DNA from: Gracilaria domingensis
Taxonomy: Eukaryota > Rhodophyta > Florideophyceae > Gracilariales > Gracilariaceae
Assembly: GCA_022539475.1 (NCBI GenBank)
Contig: VCMS01000535.1
Location: 1-20,013 of the forward strand
Length of the DNA stretch: 20,013 bases
Direction of reading: 5' to 3'
Shown here: positions 9,230-17,747 of the stretch, one piece after another
Position numbering within the stretch: position 1 is the first letter of the stretch
Layout of the letters: each line of letters starts with the position of its first letter
Notes under the pieces: generated by a model
The model's database searches: none
Told to the model about the DNA's origin: nothing
What the model saw: only the letters and a program-made list of their open reading frames with translations
Translations under genes and position numbers: made by a program

Positions 9230-9545
9230 GGAAACTCGATGAGCGGCGGAAGCCGATCTCGGAAGAGGGCGACGCTACTTCGCCCAGCCGGCTGTCGTGT
9301 GTGACGGTGTCTCAGCGTCGCACACCTTCGTCAGTCCGCCACGAGGGGAACGAGGAGTGACGAGACTGTGGCGCGTGGCGGGGCGCCATCCGCTGCAGCC
9401 ATTGCTGCGCTTGACACGCTCCTCGACGCTGCCGCGGGCGCCGCCTTCGTGCCGCCTTCCGTGGCCGCTCGCCGCACTTTTGCAAGGCGGCGCCACGCCT
9501 GGCGCAGGACAGCCGCGCACGAACTTCGCGTCGCCGTCGTAGACA
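9230..9545. promoter_or_regulatory. CpG-dense GC island, possible promoter or exon
   Basis: By hand count, 9241-9540 contains about 48 CpG dinucleotides in 300 bases, far above its flanks. All six reading frames are rather open here because of the composition. Such islands mark promoters in some animals, but in other lineages simply mark GC-rich coding sequence. Nothing here shows direction or a start site. Confidence 0.3.
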
Positions 9546-9628
9546 ACGCTTTTTTTACGCCGATAGTAAGAGACTACTCTGCTCGCAGAGTAGGGCAGTG
9601 CCAACGCGCAAGCAATTCTAGAAAATGA
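9305..9628 (+). CDS. GC-rich Ala/Arg-rich open frame, doubtful
   Basis: Open for 108 codons with no Met at all, ending at TGA. The middle is Ala-rich (GAPSAAAIAALDTLLDAAAG) and is followed by an Arg-rich stretch and a short hydrophobic strand (ELRVAVVDNAFFTPIV). Codons lean to G in the first position and C or G in the third, as coding sequence would. The antisense frames at 9275-9604 and 9331-9546 are equally open. If real, it is an internal exon. The Ala/Arg-rich composition also suits an organelle-targeting segment, but that is speculation. Confidence 0.15.
   Translation, partial: RCLSVAHLRQSATRGTRSDETVARGGAPSAAAIAALDTLLDAAAGAAFVPPSVAARRTFARRRHAWRRTAAHELRVAVVDNAFFTPIVRDYSARRVGQCQRASNSRK
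9574..9593 (+). repeat. Perfect 8-bp hairpin, CTCG loop
   Basis: ctactctg (9574-9581) and cagagtag (9586-9593) are exact complements around a four-base loop ctcg. A run of seven T lies about 20 bases upstream on the plus strand. The order (T-run before the stem) is not that of a plus-strand intrinsic terminator. On the minus strand the stem would be followed by A-rich, not T-rich, sequence. Confidence 0.5.
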
Positions 9629-9697
9629 TCGGGGAGCTCGCTGCCTGGCTGTCTTCTGTCTCGTTTGCCGCTGTCGTTATCACCGCGGTCCGTCGTC

Positions 9698-10145
9698 GTC
9701 GCGATCATGTCGTCTCCACGGCGCTGGATGATGATTCGGCCAGGTCTGTCTCTCGCAACGTTCGTGTCAGACTTGCTGCTAGAAGTTCCAATCGTCGGAG
9801 TCGGCATTCGTCGTCGCGCTCGTCGTCGCGATTGTCGTCGGAATGCGTCATCATCCAACAACCCGGGTGGTTGATCGCCAGGTCTACGTCCCCTGAGTCG
9901 CTATCAGACTTCCTACCAGAGTCCTGCTCACGTCGCGATCATCGTCGGCGATCATTGTCTCCAACGGCCGGATGATGATCGCGCAGGCTCTACGCATCCT
10001 CTCAGGCCTGCTGCTCAGTTTTCCTGCCAGAGTCTCGCTACGTGTCCTGTCCTTTCCTAACATTGTCGCCGACTCCTGGGTGGTGATCGACCCGGTCTAT
10101 CCGATCGGAAACGGCCCCTGCCAGATGAGTCTCATGTCCCTGCCT
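9698..10145. repeat. Diverged tandem repeat, about 105-140 bp period
   Basis: Three words recur in the same order. The first, gtcgcgat, is at 9698 (gtcgcgatcatgtcg), 9825 (gtcgcgattgtcgtcg) and 9932 (gtcgcgatcatcgtcgg). The second is tgattcg at 9732 and tgatcg at 9872, 9976 and 10084. The third is tcagacttgctgct at 9768, tcagacttcctacc at 9904 and tcaggcctgctgct at 10002, with a weaker ccagatgag at 10121. Spacings between copies are about 127-140, 104-107 and 108 bases. This gives three clear units and a fourth weaker one. Further faint copies may continue to about 10350 (tgatcgcc at 10339). The units are too diverged to be recent. They may be an old satellite or minisatellite, or a repetitive coding region. 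Confidence 0.55.
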
Positions 10146-10193
10146 CGTAACACTGTCCCATTACATCGTCGCATCCGATGCCGTCATGGGTAA

Positions 10194-10745
10194 CGTTCGT
10201 CGTCTGGAGGGGCGCGGGTTTTGGATGCAGCACGTGCCATTTCGTGTCGTGCGGTGATATCGCGTGCGCCCGTACAATGTTCCACTTGTCGTCCTTCACC
10301 ATCATTCCCCGCGCCGTACCCATTCATTCATGTAGTGCGTGATCGCCATACTAGATTCCGAATCGTCATCACTTCATGGCCATGCAGGATCCCTTGCGAC
10401 CTGTCATCGCGCTCAACCATCACGGTAACTTCTGTCATCTCTCCCACGTTTCTTTCGGTGCGCCTGGGACCGCTTTCGGGAGGGGTCATTCAAGGGCTTT
10501 GCGGTGGACGAATCGGTGGAAGCGATGGCCGGGATTCGCGAGAATTGGCTCGAGCAACCGCCACGTACACGCGGGCGCGGAGCCGGCATGATGGGAGACG
10601 ATCGCCCTATCAGTTGGTTTTCCGGGGAAAATCGGGTCTCGATAACCCGCAAATATACAAGTACAAGTCGTTCGTAGGCTTAGGGTCTGCCTTTCTGACT
10701 GACGAACATTGGAGTCGCACCGTGTACTTGGCGGACGTACAATAA
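10194..10745 (+). CDS. ATG-less 183-codon open frame, exon or retroposed relic
   Basis: Open from 10194 to TAA at 10743-10745 without a single Met codon. The first 90 codons are Ser/Arg/Pro-rich and overlap the fading end of the tandem repeat. The middle is Gly/Arg-rich (GLCGGRIGGSDGRDSRELAR). The last 45 residues read like the folded end of a protein (QLVFRGKSGLDNPQIYKYKS, then an aromatic-rich end). An A-rich tract begins at the stop codon. With no start codon it cannot be a complete gene; a terminal exon or a 5'-truncated retroposed copy are the options. An antisense frame (10486-10806) and another plus frame (10376-10591) overlap it, so coding is not proven. Confidence 0.22.
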   Translation, partial: RSSSGGARVLDAARAISCRAVISRAPVQCSTCRPSPSFPAPYPFIHVVRDRHTRFRIVITSWPCRIPCDLSSRSTITVTSVISPTFLSVRLGPLSGGVIQGLCGGRIGGSDGRDSRELARATATYTRARSRHDGRRSPYQLVFRGKSGLDNPQIYKYKSFVGLGSAFLTDEHWSRTVYLADVQ

Positions 10746-10930
10746 TCAAAAAATATAAGATAATAAAATGAAATAAAAAAAAAGATATAACAAAAGAAAA
10801 AGCCAAAAAAGGATAGAAAAGATGAGAAAATAAAAAGAGAAATTAATTAGAGAATACTGGAATACATCAAATAATGAATAGAAAAAAGGAAAAGGATTGA
10901 GGAAAAGGCATCAAATCATAAAAGAAAACA
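10742..10930 (+). repeat. A-rich tract, about 190 bases
   Basis: An abrupt change from GC-rich sequence to DNA that is mostly A with G and T and very little C. It includes several aaataaa or aataaaa words. It begins at the stop codon of the open frame 10194-10745 and ends sharply near 10930, where sequence of average composition resumes. It could be the eroded poly(A) tail of a retroposed copy, or an A-rich 3' untranslated region. Confidence 0.6.
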
Positions 10931-11400
10931 TCTCCGGATGCGTGCCACGGACTTTTGCGTCAGTATCGGGGCAGTGTGTAGGCATGAAGCTAATCTGACG
11001 CTGGGATGCTTCCAGGTGATGGCGGTTCCTGTGGTATCGGGGTTGGGTAAATTCTGCCGGGTGGCAGCAGTGGGATGGGCGGATTAGTGTACAAAGCGGT
11101 TAGTAGTCATTGACGTGTTCAGGGATTTGGGAAAAGCTCGGCAGGAGCACCGCAAATAACGCAGAAAAAGCACTACGAAATAGGAAATCACACCTGGAAA
11201 CCGTGGCGGCATTTCACTTCCACTCTATAGAGACGGAGATAAGTTGATTGCAGAATTCGATCTGTCCGCGTCTTTCTTGCCCGCAAGTCACGAGATGCGG
11301 AGTAGTATGCTATTTCTTTCTATCGTTCGAGCTGAGCGATTGTAGAGCGTTATAAGCTGCGATGGAGGAGCAGACCTTGAAGTCGCAGTGAATTCGTTGC
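10931..11400. other. Average-composition stretch, short plus-strand fragments
   Basis: From ATG 10938 the plus frame gives 49 residues before TAG at 11085. The same frame then continues open in pieces to 11420, with stops at 11157, 11181, 11343 and 11418. The density of stops is only slightly below chance. I recognise no domain, so this is noted as possible decayed coding sequence and nothing firmer. Confidence 0.2.
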
Positions 11401-11589
11401 ATGTGGAATCCACCCTCTAGTGGAGCTCCTCAAGTGGACTCCATATTTGAACTTGGCCGGAAACCTTTTTCGCCTGGTACAGATTGTCCTATCAACTGTT
11501 ATGAGATTTCATCTGTGTCGGTGCCGATTGTCACATTCAACTCGCAACCTCGAAGCACTAGAAATGTGAAGCAATTTTCATTTGATTAA
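11401..11589 (+). CDS. Small hypothetical open frame, 62 aa
   Basis: Starts at ATG and ends at TAA. The product is soluble, Pro/Ser-rich, with two cysteines (TDCPINCYE) in the middle and a basic-aromatic end. No signal peptide, membrane segment or known motif is visible. The size is within chance expectation, and no neighbour supports it. Confidence 0.12.
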   Translation: MWNPPSSGAPQVDSIFELGRKPFSPGTDCPINCYEISSVSVPIVTFNSQPRSTRNVKQFSFD

Positions 11590-12975
11590 AGTTGCCAGTC
11601 GATGGAGGAGAAGTCCGCTTCGTCGATTGGCCGCATGAGGTGATTTTGGACCACATGCAGGTTATACCGTTTCAGATACGTTGACATAGCTGAGTCCACT
11701 TCCCACGTTTACGACTAGATATCTACGCAGTCTAATACGCGATAGCTCTGTCTTTGAATGTTTCTTGGCTGCCATGCTTATCCAAAATTCAAATGTGTGT
11801 ATCGACATAGTGAAGCGAGCAGCAAACTAAAAACACATTTGTTTTAATTTGGCTCAAACAATGCGTTGTCTGGAATTGAGAAATCAAAGGCTCAGCCTGC
11901 GTGTGGGAGCTAGTTGCCAAGGCATGGACACGATGCAGTATGACAACTTTTCGTACGGGAGTACGCGGTAGGGATAGTGATCTCTCTCCGTTCAACAATA
12001 ATGCAAGTAGGCTAACTATGCCTTCTCGCGTAAACATTACATGAGTTGATGTTTCAAATTTCTAGTACACAGCTAGATTTAAAGACGGGGGACCAAAATG
12101 CTTTTAATTCTTTGAAGGGGAAAGTTCCGTTTGTGTGGTTCGTTGACCGCAAAACAGTGCCACAGTTAGTAATGAAGTAACTAACAGCTTTGTCGGGGGA
12201 CGGAACAGGAATAGCGAACGATTTGATAAAAGACATTAGGCAGTATTAGTAAAACCCACGTGATACTCACTCTATATGTTCATTGTTTCTACTGACCCGC
12301 CAAGAAAACCATGGCGGCTTTAAGAGACTCTCAGTCCTTCTGGTCAAAGTGCCACTAGGTTCTGCTTAAGCTTATGAGTCAAGAAGCATGAAATCTAGTG
12401 ATCATCATTAATACTGAGGTCGTAGTGTCATATACAGAGTTATGCATATACGCGGTCGTTACGCAAGAAGTCGCCCACGCCTCACCAGGTATTTTGAGAA
12501 CTAAGATTCGTTTCGCCAATGGTTGTTTGGAATAGCAACAAATATTTAATGCTCAACGAGAAGAGAGTGGCTTGTGGCAGTTTACACGTCGCTATTATAT
12601 GGTCGTTCAGTAGTAGTTGTATGGTCAAAGGACATTAAGTTCGCAATTGCTCGTGAACCTTATTCGGATTGTAAAACAAACCTAATCTTGAGTAGACATA
12701 GCACAATGTGTCGTTCGATACGAGCGAATGTCGTCGTCTAAGACGTGAATTGATCACGATATTATACGACGTATATGAGATATGATTTCAATAAAACTGG
12801 CCATCTGCGAATGAAACCTATGTAATGTGGAAAAAGAGCAGTCTGTACCGGTGCTATTCCGAATGTCGAAGGATTTCTAAATGAAAGCTAACTAAGTTAA
12901 AAGAATTGTCCAAAAAGGTTCATGGAACTAGAGGGGTGCTAAAGGATATGGATGCAAACGAAGCTGATATTTTAA
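11590..12975. other. Intergenic, nothing recognised
   Basis: AT-leaning sequence with only short frames (for example minus 11789-12037 and 12054-12236). I see no tandem repeat, inverted repeat of note, RNA gene or mobile-element terminus. Confidence 0.4.
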
Positions 12976-13147
12976 TTGGGAGAGCATCTGGGAAGCGAGA
13001 CTGACAAATCTCAGTGGTTAATCAGGCTCTCACATTCTGGATCTGCGTGGGTGAGAAATCGACAGCATCTTCGCGTGCAGATTTGCGTGGGCTGTTTTAT
13101 TTCCTTGACACGTAGGTCCTCACTCGTGAGATGGATAATTTCGTTGT

Positions 13148-13577
13148 GTGTACTGGTATATCAACCAACAGGTTAGTTGTTTACTGCTAGAAAAGCAAAG
13201 CCCGTCCTACAGTCTGCACCGTCTCTGTCTGTTTATCTCAGGCCAACTAAGCTCTAGGTCAACAGTTTCTTATCTTTCTTCTTTCGCACTCCGACCCAAT
13301 TCACCATCAATGTACTCGTTGATAAGGCCTTTATGCGTTTGGAATTACTGTTTGTTAATTCCTATAGCGTCTCACTGTGGGCGATCCAACATACAAATCG
13401 ACGTGGGTTTGGCGAAACTTGCGTGCAGTACAAGATTCTCGGACAGAATATTACGCGATGGTCATCTGGCGAGATGGACGCGATAATCGTGTTTCTGGAC
13501 CCTGCGAACTCGAGAGTTTATACCATGAATCGCTCGTTCATATGGAAACTGCAAACGTTTCGATAGATTCACCATGA
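13148..13577 (+). other. Region open in three overlapping plus frames
   Basis: Frames at 13148-13486 (112 codons), 13333-13566 (77 codons, ATG) and 13377-13577 (66 codons) overlap. Between 13377 and 13486 all three plus frames are free of stops. The 13377 frame is rich in charged and aromatic residues (for example SRTEYYAMVIWRDGRDNRVS). Old coding sequence with one frame drifting is a possible explanation; chance is another. Confidence 0.25.
13333..13566 (+). CDS. Hypothetical protein, 77 aa
   Basis: ATG start and TAG stop. The N-terminus is mildly hydrophobic (MRLELLFVNSYSVSLW), too interrupted for a clear signal peptide. The rest alternates polar and hydrophobic residues (GFGETCVQYKILGQNITRW, MDAIIVFLDPANSRVYTM), as in a beta-rich fold. 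I recognise no family. The adjacent +1 frame (13377-13577) is equally open over the same bases, so the reading frame is uncertain. Confidence 0.2.
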   Translation: MRLELLFVNSYSVSLWAIQHTNRRGFGETCVQYKILGQNITRWSSGEMDAIIVFLDPANSRVYTMNRSFIWKLQTFR

Positions 13578-14495
13578 CATGATCTACGAGTGCAACTCAA
13601 GTTTTGCCTTCAATCCGGTTTATACTCCAGACACATGAGGGACAGGTAATACGTAAATAGATAAAAAAAATTTCCAAAAAGGTACATTAGTAAGGACAGC
13701 AGAATTGTTTGTATTGACAGGACACACAATATACATATCGCTTTTAGCGTTGCTTTTCTTGCTTGTATTAAACCGTCTATATAAAATATGCTCTCCCAAG
13801 ACATCAGCAGTACGTATTAACACAAATGGAATAGTGCGCGATCTATGCTCGACAGAAGTCACCTTTCCAATCGATAGTCTGTGTGTATAGCTTGCTCGAT
13901 CGCCGGGGACATCTTACAGAGGTGACAACGTGTATGATCGTCATCTGGCCTCTGAGCGTGTTGTTAGTAGAACCACCTCTACTGGTACTGAATTGCGTGA
14001 AGAGCGCCATCTGCATGCAGTGGCAAGCGTATCAGTTTAATTATCATGAAATTTAAATTATTATAATCTGTACTAGGTATGAAGATACGATGCGCAGGGT
14101 AGTGCAAGCCCAAAAATCACCTTCCGGTGACCTACGTCACACTAGGCCGAAGTAATTAAGTAGCTCTATGTACTCACACGAAAGAAAATGACAGTATTGC
14201 AAAAAGATTCTGTGAGGATCTGTTATCTGTCCAAAGAAATCAGCCGTTTTATTAAAGACGGGGTATTGGTATTTGGAAAATAAACGACGTCAGTGCTAGA
14301 AGGCCAAGACAGTTCATGATTTTACTTAGAACTAACAGCATTCTATCATATATGTTTCTGTCTGTTGCATACATGTAGTGGATAGTAGCTATAATGTTCA
14401 TTGTTTGAAGACAAAGACAGTGCGCCATCTTTATAAGAAAAAACTTGTGCGGACAGGGATCACGTCTAACGCCATTTCACAGCTCTGCTCAATCG
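13578..14495. other. AT-rich intergenic, nothing firm
   Basis: Frames at 13610-13804 and 13620-13862 (minus) and 13705-13890 (plus) overlap one another and are hydrophobic because of AT-rich codons. A short palindrome aatttaaatt sits at 14050-14059. No gene or repeat is supported. Confidence 0.35.
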
Positions 14496-14512
14496 TTTTT
14501 TTTTCCCCCCAG
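14496..14512 (+). promoter_or_regulatory. Possible 3' splice acceptor (T9C6 then AG)
   Basis: Nine T and six C are followed directly by AG at 14511-14512, an unusually strong-looking polypyrimidine tract and acceptor for a eukaryotic intron. An ATG lies four bases downstream of the AG (14517) and opens a 101-codon frame. No matching donor could be fixed upstream. The near-identical tract at 9206-9221 lacks the AG. Confidence 0.3.
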
Positions 14513-14516
14513 ACTT

Positions 14517-14822
14517 ATGTCTTATATCAGCAATGAGTGGTCACAAATCATATACCAGCATTCTTCGCCGTTTTTTTGTGGGTACTCGGCTTTTTCTTTC
14601 TTCTCTCTTGCTCTCTTTAGAGCAGAGCACGCACGCGTACAATTTCTTCTTTTTTTTTCGAGCAGAATCCCATCCTGTCATATCTCAATGAGTCTTTCAA
14701 TACATGATGAACGTTTGTCATGGACAAAACATTCGCCAAAAAGCAAAGGCATTATATTTTCTCTGTCCCTAAGTAAAATACTAGCAAATATGCCCCAACA
14801 TTGCTTAACAAAACGAAATTAA
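14517..14822 (+). CDS. Hypothetical open frame after acceptor-like site, 101 aa
   Basis: From ATG 14517 the frame runs 101 codons to TAA; the same frame is open back to 14445. The product is rich in Phe, Ser and Leu. It has a hydrophobic block (FFCGYSAFSFFSLALF), a second one (FLLFFSS), and a basic, polar C-terminal part. The plus strand is pyrimidine-rich here, which by itself suppresses stop codons, so the open length is weak evidence. If real, the hydrophobic blocks could be membrane segments. I recognise no family. Confidence 0.17.
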   Translation: MSYISNEWSQIIYQHSSPFFCGYSAFSFFSLALFRAEHARVQFLLFFSSRIPSCHISMSLSIHDERLSWTKHSPKSKGIIFSLSLSKILANMPQHCLTKRN

Positions 14823-15500
14823 TTCTGTATCGAGAGAGTTTGGTTCCACGAGCAATACACTATTCCGTCTGCCTCTCAAAGAGCAAAATAATCTTCTGCT
14901 GAGGTTTTCTTCTTGGTACAAATTTCTCGCGCATGCTACTTCGAGCCATCATCTAGTAATAAGATCATTGTCCATAAAAAATACCCAATTAACAGAAATT
15001 CTTCTTTCAAACGCCCCGTTTATTGTGGAGCATCAAAGAAGAGAATAGCCATCCCGAAGCACTTCGAATCTCCGCTCTCGAAAGACAGTTTGCACAGCCG
15101 ACGCGCACCGTGTAGTCCTCAAAAAGTGTGGGTGTAATCACGAAGACTTCAGGCCATGCCACAAAGTTTACATGAACTCCCAAACGGGAAAAAGCCAAAA
15201 GGCAAGGACAAAGGTATGTTAAAATCTCGTTATGTGACCAATGATAGTATCTGTAGCTAATGGGTAGCCATTAAAGTTGAAATCGAATAGACAATAAAGC
15301 GGCACAGAAGCAAACAATGGTAAAACAAAAGAAAGAACAGAAAAACCCAATACTGGCGAGAGAGGAAGTACCTGGTCGGTAACAAAATATTGTGTGCACT
15401 CCACGGAGTCCACCAGAAAAACAAAAGAAAAACAAGGCCAATGAATGGTATGGAGCGTGCCTCATCCTGGTAGAGCACGGGGATTAACTAGACCGTGCTG
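14823..15500 (+). other. Lys-rich plus-strand fragments in three frames
   Basis: Open pieces follow one another in different frames. 14913-15137 is basic and ends APCSPQKVWV. 15049-15213 contains KKCGCNHEDFRPCHK and ends at AAG before GTATGT, a plausible splice donor. 15281-15484 is very Lys/Gln-rich with one internal TAA. The Cys/His cluster could bind zinc, but no named finger fits. Either exons of an unrecognised gene or decayed coding sequence would account for it; chance cannot be excluded. The hydrophobic minus-strand frames over the same bases (15219-15478) are probably mirror images of the Lys-rich codons. Confidence 0.2.
15474..15499 (+). repeat. Perfect 7-bp inverted repeat
   Basis: agcacgg (15474-15480) pairs exactly with ccgtgct (15493-15499) around a 12-base loop. 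Flanking tag (15471-15473) and cta (15503-15505) could extend the stem past a bulge. The left side includes tggtagagc, a tRNA-like word, but the cloverleaf does not close (see rejected items). Confidence 0.4.
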
Positions 15501-16320
15501 AGCTACATCGATCCGCAGAGCTTGGCAGTCACTCGCGCTGCGCGAAATATTAGACGCCGCCACACCGGGCGAACCTTTAGTAGGTTATAGATTCGCTAGA
15601 GCGCTCACCTAAGTAGTTGAGAATAGCGGCGCAGTAAGGGATTATCAAAAGCTCGTGCTAATAATATGATTTACTGCTATTCAGCACTACTCATGTGCAC
15701 CTCCGTCCCGGCAAGTCCTGACAGTGTTCGGGACCAAAAACCTGCCCTGGGTTACTTTCTAAATAAGTTATGAAATGATTCACTCATCCAGAACGACCAA
15801 TAGTGGTCCCGCATGTAGCGACTATTCCTGGGTCGGATCCACGTCTATTGTGCTACTCGTAGAACTTCGAGTTCCCATCCGATGGAGTGTCCTATTGAGT
15901 TATGACTGCCACTCCCGAAACGGTATGCTGAGAGGGTTTGCTTACGAGTTACCTATATGCTAATCTCGTCCGGAACGTCTTTGTTCAGCGGCCTCCGTTG
16001 TGGAAGGAATAAATCTTTCTGAATAATATAGTACAGATTCTACGGTGCTAGCAAGAATTGGATTCTTGTACAGTTCACATCGATATCCACCGGGGAGGAC
16101 AGAAGCTTCTTCTTTTAGGCCGTAGAGTTTATGTTTTTAGACTGTAGTGATAGCTCGGCCAGATCACGGGGCTCTACATAGACCAAGTGGGTGACGTCAC
16201 GAGCTCCCGGGCAGCCGTGTGTCATACTGTACACGTGGGACGCCGCAAGAACACAGGATGGACGGACTAATTAGTCTCTTCTCTGATATTTAGATATTAT
16301 AATTACTAAGTAGTGTAGAT
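15501..16320. other. Intergenic, nothing recognised
   Basis: Average to AT-leaning sequence with one 62-codon plus frame (15775-15963) that I cannot support. The palindromic word gatatttagatattat lies near 16284. No RNA gene, tandem repeat or mobile-element end is visible. Confidence 0.35.
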
Positions 16321-16330
16321 ATGTGGCCGG

Positions 16331-16420
16331 GTGGTGCACCACAAATGCACCTCCGGTGGCCCACGTGGCCGTAGGCCGGAGAGGCCGGAGGTGGCCTCGG
16401 GTGTTTACTACAACCCCGAG
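16331..16420 (+). repeat. Cluster of palindrome and two hairpins, GC-rich
   Basis: Three perfect structures lie end to end. gtggtgcaccac (16331-16342) is a perfect 12-base palindrome. cacctccgg (16348-16356) pairs with ccggaggtg (16385-16393). ctcggg pairs with cccgag across 16396-16420. The loop of the long stem contains its own cacgtg-centred palindrome (16361-16366) and a direct repeat of gaggccgga-like words. The whole could fold into a compact RNA or form cruciforms. It may be the terminus or leader of the element to its right, a recombination or protein-binding site, or a structured RNA. I match it to no known family. Confidence 0.5.
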
Positions 16421-17210
16421 ACGCGAACCTCCCACAATGGTACAGCAAGCCACACAAACTAGGCTAATTTTGACACCAGTTGGCTTCTACGTCACCATTG
16501 GTAAGTCTAAGTGAGTCCTCTAATAGTTTGCGCTGACACTCAGGTTATACGTGCCTCGCCAACACAGTGCGAGGCGTATTTACCACTTGGTCCACCGTGC
16601 CCTATAGGCAGACGGTGGGTTGCTGCCAAAGTCTCTATTAGGTGTCACGTTGTTACTCTCCGCCGGTGTCGAAGCCCACGCAGGGCTCCCACTGCAAGCT
16701 TCGCCCGATCGCTATAACAGTATTTGGTCTTCCGACAGATTTGTGATTACCTAGAGTGTTTTGGGGAAGGAGAGGATTTGAGAAGTACTCGAGATATCCA
16801 CCGAGGGTTTGGTTCCATGCCGATAGCAATTGGCTCTGACGCAGTTACCTTAAATGGAGAACGGGGCCGCGCACGCTAATCCATAGGCCGGCGCTCCACC
16901 AATTGGGTCCCCCATATCCGGTTTCAGTGTTCCTATCAGGTGTTGGATACACGGAGGACCGATTCGGAAGGAACGCCCCCGAGGGGGACAAAGGTAGAGC
17001 CGAGAGGCTGGGCCCCTCGACCTCCTCCGGCTGACCAAGTGACGGAGGAGCAGGCTCCGAAGGCGGAAGCCCGCTCACTGTAACAAACCCAGTGGTAGAA
17101 ACACAGTGGAGGTGCCAGGTCCGACTGCGACTGGACTGTGGACGAGGCTCACCCCGGTGGTCTTGAACGCGATGCCTCCCAAGGACGGTCCTCGACAAGG
17201 TACCCTGTGA
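16421..17210. other. GC-rich lead-in with conflicting frames
   Basis: Plus frames at 16323-16514 and 16511-16717 and a minus frame at 16845-17198 are open but short. The minus frame has 117 codons, is Pro/Ser-rich and starts at TTG. None is recognisable. If the sequence to the right is a mobile element, this could be its untranslated leader. Confidence 0.25.
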
Positions 17211-17747
17211 GTGGTGTTAAGTACCATCGAAAACAGAGGTGCGAGCACTCGACCGATTGTTGCTGGCTCTGCAGCAGCAGGGGCTAAGCTTCAACCTAGC
17301 ATGGTGGCCCAGGCCGCGCTCATAGAAGCAAGCTCCACCGCTGGCAGTAGACGGCACCAACCACTTGTATTCTCCACCCTAACCTTCCTCTACGACCGAC
17401 TGGTGAACGGAATTTCATCGAGGCGTATGGGGAAAGGGGCAGGAGCCTGCCAGGATGAGGAGGCCGAGACGTTTTACCTCCGCATACTACTGGTTAGGCC
17501 ATCCAGTAGGACCAATATGGTGGAGACCCTGATGGAGATCGTCGAGCTCAGGATACGAGCGTCGGACGTAAACCAAATGGTAAGCAAGAGAGACACAAGG
17601 GGAAAGAGAAAAGATCGCCGCGGACTCGGACTCTTCGTCCTCAACCACCCGATTCGGATGTCACGGAGAGCGCCGACGTACAGGTTCACTGACGCAAAGG
17701 ATTATGGACTCTCGCAAGACGAAAGGAAAGATCCCCTGCAAGGGTAA
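17211..17747 (+). CDS. Longest open frame, 178 codons; gag-like in composition
   Basis: The frame opens at GTG right after an in-frame TGA; the first ATG is at 17301, giving 148 residues. Residues 11-45 are Ala/Gly/Ser-rich. Residues 50-75 contain a hydrophobic segment and an Arg pair. Residues 80-125 read as helices (TNMVETLMEIVELRIRASDV), and residues 126-140 are strongly basic (KRDTRGKRKDRRG). Helices followed by a basic patch and no enzyme motif recall a structural or nucleic-acid-binding protein such as the gag of a retroelement. No zinc knuckle is present, so this is only a suggestion. From 17510 another plus frame is just as open and more hydrophilic, which hints at a frameshift. Confidence 0.25.
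   Translation: MVLSTIENRGASTRPIVAGSAAAGAKLQPSMVAQAALIEASSTAGSRRHQPLVFSTLTFLYDRLVNGISSRRMGKGAGACQDEEAETFYLRILLVRPSSRTNMVETLMEIVELRIRASDVNQMVSKRDTRGKRKDRRGLGLFVLNHPIRMSRRAPTYRFTDAKDYGLSQDERKDPLQG

Noticed and set aside
9275..9604. Minus-strand GC-rich frame over the CpG island
   Set aside because: All frames are open here because of composition, so length gives no support.
15219..15478. Hydrophobic membrane-protein-like minus frames
   Set aside because: They are the complement of A-rich, Lys/Gln-coding sequence on the plus strand. Phe/Leu-rich antisense frames are the expected mirror image.
15455..15505. tRNA-like words (tggtagagca on plus, tagctcag on minus)
   Set aside because: The D-arm words are present, but neither strand gives an anticodon stem with a seven-base loop, a T-arm or a closing acceptor stem. 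The perfect 7-bp inverted repeat explains the resemblance.
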